Below, in pieces: positions 6,958-10,632 of a stretch of 10,632 nt of DNA; the stretch's first letter is position 1; every line of letters begins with the position of its first letter. The notes under the pieces are model-generated. The model saw only the letters and a list, made by a program, of their open reading frames with translations. It was not told the origin of the DNA and did not search any database. The translations under genes were made by a program, and so were the position numbers. Source of the DNA: Oligoflexia bacterium (lineage in GTDB: Bacteria; Bdellovibrionota; UBA1018; CAIMNF01). The DNA is taken from contig CAIOKW010000021.1 in assembly GCA_903858975.1 (NCBI GenBank), forward strand, positions 1 through 10,632. Direction: 5' to 3'.

Positions 6958-8712
6958 TTAGTGGGTCTCTCCGCTTGGGATGACTTCAAAGGCACCTTTT
7001 TTAACGGTGTAAAGTGAGAGCTCGCGAGAACAGTGATGATCCTTTACGGATAGGATTCCGGTTGCTCCTTGAATATTTCCCCTGTTTTCTAGTTTGCTGG
7101 TGAACTCAGCACGGGTCGCTGGATGATCGGAAAGGGTTTGGATCACTAAAGCTGCAGCATCAAATGCAATGGCATCGAGCTCTCCGGGCGCCGCAGAATA
7201 GGTGGTGGAATAGAGATCAAAAAAATGCTTAGTCTCAGGAGGAGGATTTTGAGTATTGAAGGCAACCGGAAAGCTAGCACCTTCCGCTTGATCTCCCGCG
7301 CGTTGAATGAGTTGATTCGAATTCCAGGATGAAATCCCAAAGTAAGGAAGTCCCTTTGCATCTCGGTAGGCAAAAGTAGGGATGATTTGACCCACAGTTC
7401 GCGCTTCATCCGCAATGAAGACCGCGTCGAAATCGACAATCGGTGGCAATGCAAAGTATTGGAGCGTCTTCATGGTTTTCTTGGTGATCTTCAGTTCCTT
7501 ACGTTTTTCGGCAAGTTCCTGAGTTTCTTTTAAGCGGGTTTCTGGATAGAAAAGTCCGAGCGCTTTATCCACAGGCTCTCTGAAATCGGTCAAGTCCGGA
7601 TCATAAAGTTCAAAGGCTCGAACTTCACCATTTCTGGATTGAACCTCTTCCCAAAATGCAGAAGCTAATTCTTCACCCGCTTTGTTGCTGGGGGCAAGGA
7701 TTGCAAACCGTTTAAACCCTCGGGTAGATATCGCAAATTCAGCCATTTTGGCTGCTTGATCCCGAGCAGAGATCGAGCATGAAAATACCTGTGCGTCAGT
7801 CGCACCCTGAGCTTGAGCGACTGAAATCAGAGGCACTTGATAATAGGCTGCCTTCGCTCTTAAGGCATCAAGGTATTTTCCGAGTACGGGTCCAATGACC
7901 GCAATCACCTGATCCTCTTCCACAAGCTTCTTGAGTGCTTCCTGATGGGTCTCTGCAGAATCTCCACTGTCTACCGCAATCAGTTCATAGTTTTTTGACT
8001 GGGGGTCGGTGGAAGTTTGGAACGCGAGTTCGATGGCACGTTGAACTTTTTTACCGAAATTTTCATATTTGCCACTGAGTGGAAGTAACACGCCAATCCG
8101 CTTTTCCTTAACAGGGCCTGAATAAACTTCAATCACAGGAGCGGGGGTGGGAATCGCTTTCGTCGCAGCTTGGGGAGCGAGAGTGCCGACGGTTGGATTT
8201 ACTTTTGTAGCAACTGGTTTTGAGAGTCGCTCTTTCAGTGCGGCCACTTTCTTTTGATCATTGGGACCCATCGTTCCGATATCCATGGAATTCAGGGTTT
8301 GGCTGGCCTCAATCGTTTTGCCGCTGTCTGCAAATGCGCTTGCAAGGTTGAACTGATAGTAAACTTGATGCTCAGAAACCGGATTCAAGGTCAAAGCCTT
8401 TTTGAAGTCGAGGATCGCCGCAGAATAATTCTTTTCTCCTAGTCGGATCAGTCCCTTCAAGTTCCAATACTCCGTTCTTTCGGTATTGTGGAGGTGGGGC
8501 TCAGGGATCTGATTGAGCGTATTCACCGCATTCCCGTATTCTCCGCGCGCATAAAATGTTTGGGCCTTCTTGATGAGGTCTAGAGAGTTTGAAGTGATCG
8601 AAACTTCTGGCTCAGACGCCGTATAATTTCGTCGGGTCGGAGCATTGGTACATCCTTGTAGATAAAGGGATTCTAGCAGGAGCACGGAGCAAATCAGCGC
8701 AGAAACTTTCAT
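6958..8712 (-). CDS. LpoA-like penicillin-binding protein activator lipoprotein
   Basis: This 584-residue lipoprotein has the layout of LpoA, the outer-membrane activator of a bifunctional peptidoglycan synthase: an N-terminal TPR-like helical half and a C-terminal half shaped like a type 1 periplasmic binding protein. Residues 1-20 form a lipoprotein signal with lipobox LQGC, so Cys21 would be lipidated; Gln at the -2 position is unusual but tolerated. Helical repeats with TPR-like spacing span about 44-140 (for example AQTFYARGEYGNAV and LKGLIRLGEKNYSAA). A Pro/Ala/Thr-rich linker runs from about 165 to 200. The binding-protein domain runs from KRIGVLLPLSGKYENFG (204-220) to the end and includes VIAVIGPVLG (269-278), FDAVFIADEARTVGQIIPTF (428-447) and a WNSNQL segment near 463. 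The alternative is a branched-chain amino-acid binding component, but no transporter genes lie nearby and the TPR fusion favours LpoA. The ribosome site is poor: GGGAG is 13 bases before the ATG. It heads an operon with the glycosyltransferase. Activation of a synthase is inferred from the family. Confidence 0.75.
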   Translation of the reverse strand: MKVSALICSVLLLESLYLQGCTNAPTRRNYTASEPEVSITSNSLDLIKKAQTFYARGEYGNAVNTLNQIPEPHLHNTERTEYWNLKGLIRLGEKNYSAAILDFKKALTLNPVSEHQVYYQFNLASAFADSGKTIEASQTLNSMDIGTMGPNDQKKVAALKERLSKPVATKVNPTVGTLAPQAATKAIPTPAPVIEVYSGPVKEKRIGVLLPLSGKYENFGKKVQRAIELAFQTSTDPQSKNYELIAVDSGDSAETHQEALKKLVEEDQVIAVIGPVLGKYLDALRAKAAYYQVPLISVAQAQGATDAQVFSCSISARDQAAKMAEFAISTRGFKRFAILAPSNKAGEELASAFWEEVQSRNGEVRAFELYDPDLTDFREPVDKALGLFYPETRLKETQELAEKRKELKITKKTMKTLQYFALPPIVDFDAVFIADEARTVGQIIPTFAYRDAKGLPYFGISSWNSNQLIQRAGDQAEGASFPVAFNTQNPPPETKHFFDLYSTTYSAAPGELDAIAFDAAALVIQTLSDHPATRAEFTSKLENRGNIQGATGILSVKDHHCSRELSLYTVKKGAFEVIPSGETH

Positions 8713-8776
8713 GCCTATAGACTAGCTCCCAAGTCCCTAGAGCGTCAATCCTGGAGCATCGGCATTATTTACCGAA

Positions 8777-8806
8777 TTGACCCGCTCTTGTGAGCGCGAA
8801 TATCCT
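8777..8806 (+). promoter_or_regulatory. Possible promoter of the coiled-coil gene, with hairpin in its spacer
   Basis: TTGACC at 8777-8782 matches five of six -35 bases. TATCCT at 8801-8806 matches four of six -10 bases, with an 18-bp spacer. The spacer holds a 5-bp inverted repeat (CGCTC 8783-8787, loop TTGT, GAGCG 8792-8796) that could be an operator. Transcription would begin near 8813, only a few bases before the ATG at 8816, so the message would be almost leaderless and would lose the AGGAG. That conflict lowers confidence. On the other strand TTGACG (8748 to 8743) is a -35-like hexamer for the LpoA-like gene, but its -10 (TAGTCT) is poor. Confidence 0.22.
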
Positions 8807-8815
8807 AAGAGGAGT

Positions 8816-9556
8816 ATGCAAGAACGATCTCGCCCCCATTCATTAGACCGATCCCTGAGCTCACCAGAAGCTGAGAACTTACTGCGCATACAGTTACAAA
8901 TCGAATCTAAACTTCAGGAGATTGCGGGTGCATCGCGTGATGTGGCGTCGATGCTCGATCGACATCGCAAAATGAGTTCAGAAATGCTGGAGGCCCAAGA
9001 GTCGCTTCAAGCAAAAGAGGCTATTTGGCTTGAACAGAAGCGGCTATTGGAAAATGCTGAAATCGCCCATCAAGCGACGGTGAGTGAAATGAGAAAATCC
9101 CATCGATTGGAGATTGAGGGACTTCGCACTCACGCCAATGCGCGAATCAGTGAAGTGACCCAGCAGTACCGAGAGATTCAGGCTCGTGCCAAAGGAGCTA
9201 TTCAGAAGCTTGAAGAGTCGCTCCACGACAGCCGAATTCATTTGAGGCGAGTACAGCAAGAGGCTCTGGAGAAGCGGGGCGAAGTGGAATCGTTGGTGAC
9301 TGAATATGAAGCTCGCATTCAGGCTGAGTCGACCGTAAGTTTTATGAAGCTCGCTGAAATAGAGAAGCGTCACGCTTTAGAAATTGAGCGAATGCAGTTC
9401 GAATTTCAAAGCAGTAAGAATTTCATCTTGGCAGCAAATCAAAGGCTCGAAGAGATTGCTGCGCAAAAAGAAATAGAGATCCTTGAACTCAAGAAGAAGG
9501 TTCTGATTCTGGGCGTGGACCCTCATCGGAACGCCCCTCACACTAATTCAATTTAA
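8816..9556 (+). CDS. Coiled-coil protein of unknown function
   Basis: I do not recognise this 246-residue protein. It has no signal peptide and no membrane segment, so it is probably cytoplasmic. From about residue 18 to 232 it is almost entirely charged heptad-like helix, rich in Glu, Gln, Arg, Lys and Leu, with hardly any proline or glycine. This predicts a long coiled coil and probably a dimer or filament-forming rod. The first 17 residues are polar and flexible (many Ser and Arg), and the last 14 after ILGV form a short non-helical tail ending in Asn-Ser-Ile. No cysteine is present. The ATG at 8816 follows AGGAG at 8810-8814 with only one base between, which is unusually tight. An in-frame TTG at 8777 would add 13 residues but has no ribosome site close to it. 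The gene is single, divergent from the LpoA-like gene and tail to tail with dnaJ. A scaffold or cytoskeletal role is conceivable but not shown. Confidence 0.7.
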   Translation: MQERSRPHSLDRSLSSPEAENLLRIQLQIESKLQEIAGASRDVASMLDRHRKMSSEMLEAQESLQAKEAIWLEQKRLLENAEIAHQATVSEMRKSHRLEIEGLRTHANARISEVTQQYREIQARAKGAIQKLEESLHDSRIHLRRVQQEALEKRGEVESLVTEYEARIQAESTVSFMKLAEIEKRHALEIERMQFEFQSSKNFILAANQRLEEIAAQKEIEILELKKKVLILGVDPHRNAPHTNSI

Positions 9557-9561
9557 TTAAA
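9552..9561. repeat. AT-only palindrome at the coiled-coil / dnaJ tail junction
   Basis: TTTAATTAAA is a perfect 10-bp palindrome. It contains the shared four-base stop overlap TTAA at 9553-9556: TAA of the coiled-coil gene on plus and TAA of dnaJ on minus. It is too weak to act as an RNA hairpin and no GC stem or T-tract is nearby, so it is not a standard terminator. Confidence 0.35.
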
Positions 9562-10632
9562 GATTCGCTTCACTCGCTCAAAAAAGCCATGAGAGAGGGG
9601 ATGAGCCTTGCCATCCTTTTGTGTGAGCTCTGCAAACTTACGGAGGAGCTCGCTTTGCTCACTCGTTAATTTGCTCGGAACCTCCACAATCACTCGCACT
9701 AATTGATCGCCTCGGCCTCCGCGACCTAAATGAGGAAGTCCTTTGCTCTTGAGTCGGAAAACTTTATGAGACTGAGTGCCCGATGGAATTTTCATTTCAA
9801 CTTTTCCATCGAGAGTAGGAATGTCGATCTCAGCACCCAGTGCCGCATGAACAAAGGTGATCGGAACATCGCAAATGATGTCAGCGCCATCACGTTTGAA
9901 AAAGTCGTGATCAAGCACGTTGATCACGATATAGAGGTCTCCTGGAGGGCCACCTTGCTCCCCAGCTTCGCCTTCGTTAGAAAGCTTCAAGCGTTGTCCA
10001 GTATCAATACCCGCTGGAATCGTGACTGAAAGTTGTGATGTCTTTTTGATTTTTCCTTGGCCTTTACAGCCGGTGCACGGAGAAATAATCACTTGGCCTG
10101 TTCCATGACAAGAAGTACAAGGACGAGAAACGGCAAAAAACCCCTGTTGAAAGGTCACTTCTCCGCGGCCGTTACAAATCTTACACGTTTCAGGCGAGGT
10201 TCCAGGTTTCGCTCCTGATCCATGACAAGTATCGCAATCTACGCGTTTATTGAGTGTAATGACCTTCTCAACGCCCTTGTAGGCTTCCTCAAAAGTAATG
10301 TCGACTTGGGTTTCCAGGTCGGCACCCGCGCGCGCGCGACGACCCCGGGATCCACCGCGTCCGCCTCGTCCGCCAGCACCACCGAAAATGTCTCCGAAGA
10401 TATCGCCAAAGATATCACCGAAATCCGCAGCTCCACCACCACCGAAGCCGCCCCCAAATGGTCCGCCTGCACCCCCGAATGGGCCTTGTCCACCGCCCAT
10501 GCCTGAAGCGGCATGTCCGAACTGATCGTACATTTTCTTTTTTTGTGGATCAGAGAGGTGCTCGTAGGCTTCGTTTACTTCTTTGAATTTATCCTCTGAC
10601 TTTTTATCGCCGGGATTTTTATCAGGATGGAA
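9553..10632 (-). CDS. dnaJ: Chaperone protein DnaJ, 5' end beyond the window
   Basis: DnaJ is the Hsp40 co-chaperone that delivers unfolded clients to DnaK and triggers its ATP hydrolysis. The window shows 359 residues; only about the first 30 of the J-domain are missing past the right edge. The visible part opens with the essential HPD motif (FHPDKNPGDK) and the last J-domain helices ending in YDQFGHA. A Gly/Phe-rich region follows (about 43-87) with three tandem GDIF units, then a short arginine-glycine patch (about 88-103). All four CXXCXGXG zinc motifs are intact: CDTCHGSG, CKICNGRG, CTSCHGTG and CTGCKGQG, starting at visible residues 133, 150, 172 and 186. The two beta-rich client-binding domains fill the rest, including PPGDLYIVINVLDHDFFKRDG. 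This is a full type I DnaJ. Its stop overlaps that of the coiled-coil gene by four bases. dnaK or grpE, often nearby, are not in view and could lie to the right. Confidence 0.96.
   Translation of the reverse strand, partial: FHPDKNPGDKKSEDKFKEVNEAYEHLSDPQKKKMYDQFGHAASGMGGGQGPFGGAGGPFGGGFGGGGAADFGDIFGDIFGDIFGGAGGRGGRGGSRGRRARAGADLETQVDITFEEAYKGVEKVITLNKRVDCDTCHGSGAKPGTSPETCKICNGRGEVTFQQGFFAVSRPCTSCHGTGQVIISPCTGCKGQGKIKKTSQLSVTIPAGIDTGQRLKLSNEGEAGEQGGPPGDLYIVINVLDHDFFKRDGADIICDVPITFVHAALGAEIDIPTLDGKVEMKIPSGTQSHKVFRLKSKGLPHLGRGGRGDQLVRVIVEVPSKLTSEQSELLRKFAELTQKDGKAHPLSHGFFERVKRIFN
10384..10419 (-). repeat. Three tandem 12-bp units encoding GDIF in dnaJ
   Basis: Three consecutive 12-bp units each encode Gly-Asp-Ile-Phe in the Gly/Phe-rich region of DnaJ. 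The two upstream units differ only at third-codon positions, and the last uses different Asp and Ile codons. Aspartate-Ile-Phe motifs are known in the Gly/Phe region of type I DnaJ proteins, where they help regulate DnaK. Here the motif is triplicated, probably by slippage. Copy number may differ between relatives. Confidence 0.6.

Noticed and set aside
6954..6995. GTG start at 6995 for the glycosyltransferase
   Set aside because: It would add 14 polar residues inside the upstream gene with only a weak ribosome site; the first helix follows directly from the ATG at 6953.
10327..10336. CGCGCGCGCG run as a Z-DNA or regulatory element
   Set aside because: It is explained by arginine and alanine codons in the DnaJ linker and is only ten bases long.
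10298..10525. Proline-rich small protein on the plus strand
   Set aside because: It is the antisense reading of the Gly-rich part of dnaJ; codons for Gly read backwards give Pro and Ala.

Overview
The window is about 10.6 kb of compact Gram-negative chromosome carrying eight protein genes, one of them cut by the right edge. The gene content suggests a Bdellovibrionota or deltaproteobacterium-like organism: an LpoA-like lipoprotein with a TPR half and a binding-protein half, a RoxA-like di-haem cytochrome c, and a secreted 'elicitor'-type transglutaminase, which is at home in predatory or host-associated bacteria. This lineage call is an inference from protein style; nothing in the window proves it. 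I see no rRNA, tRNA, CRISPR array, insertion sequence or phage gene.

Layout. From 1 to 119 there is a leader with a palindrome and a hairpin just upstream of a ribosome binding site. From 120 to 1163 (+) lies a secreted transglutaminase-elicitor family protein. It meets tail to tail a RoxA-like di-haem cytochrome c (1160-2848, -). A 93-bp divergent spacer follows, then nadK (NAD kinase, 2942-3832, +) and recN (3832-5508, +), which overlap by one base. recN meets tail to tail a GT22 membrane glycosyltransferase (5505-6953, -), which lies 4 bp downstream of an LpoA-like penicillin-binding protein activator lipoprotein (6958-8712, -). A 103-bp divergent spacer leads to a soluble coiled-coil protein of unknown function (8816-9556, +), which meets tail to tail dnaJ (9553 to the right edge, -, 5' end missing).

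How the genes fit together. nadK-recN is a familiar bacterial pair (NADP supply and double-strand-break repair) and is probably translationally coupled. The LpoA-like and GT22 genes look like a two-gene envelope operon. The transglutaminase and cytochrome c are both exported. DnaJ is general proteostasis.

The most striking structural feature is that all three convergent junctions overlap by exactly four bases (CTAA, TTAG, TTAA), so each stop codon lies inside its neighbour's stop. Each junction also carries a small inverted repeat or palindrome. Apart from the 4 bp between the LpoA-like and GT22 genes, the only non-coding DNA is the left leader and the two divergent spacers. I see no convincing complete novel system. 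The points most worth following are the transglutaminase, the four-base stop-overlap pattern, the GT22/LpoA pairing and the arginine-rich DnaJ linker.
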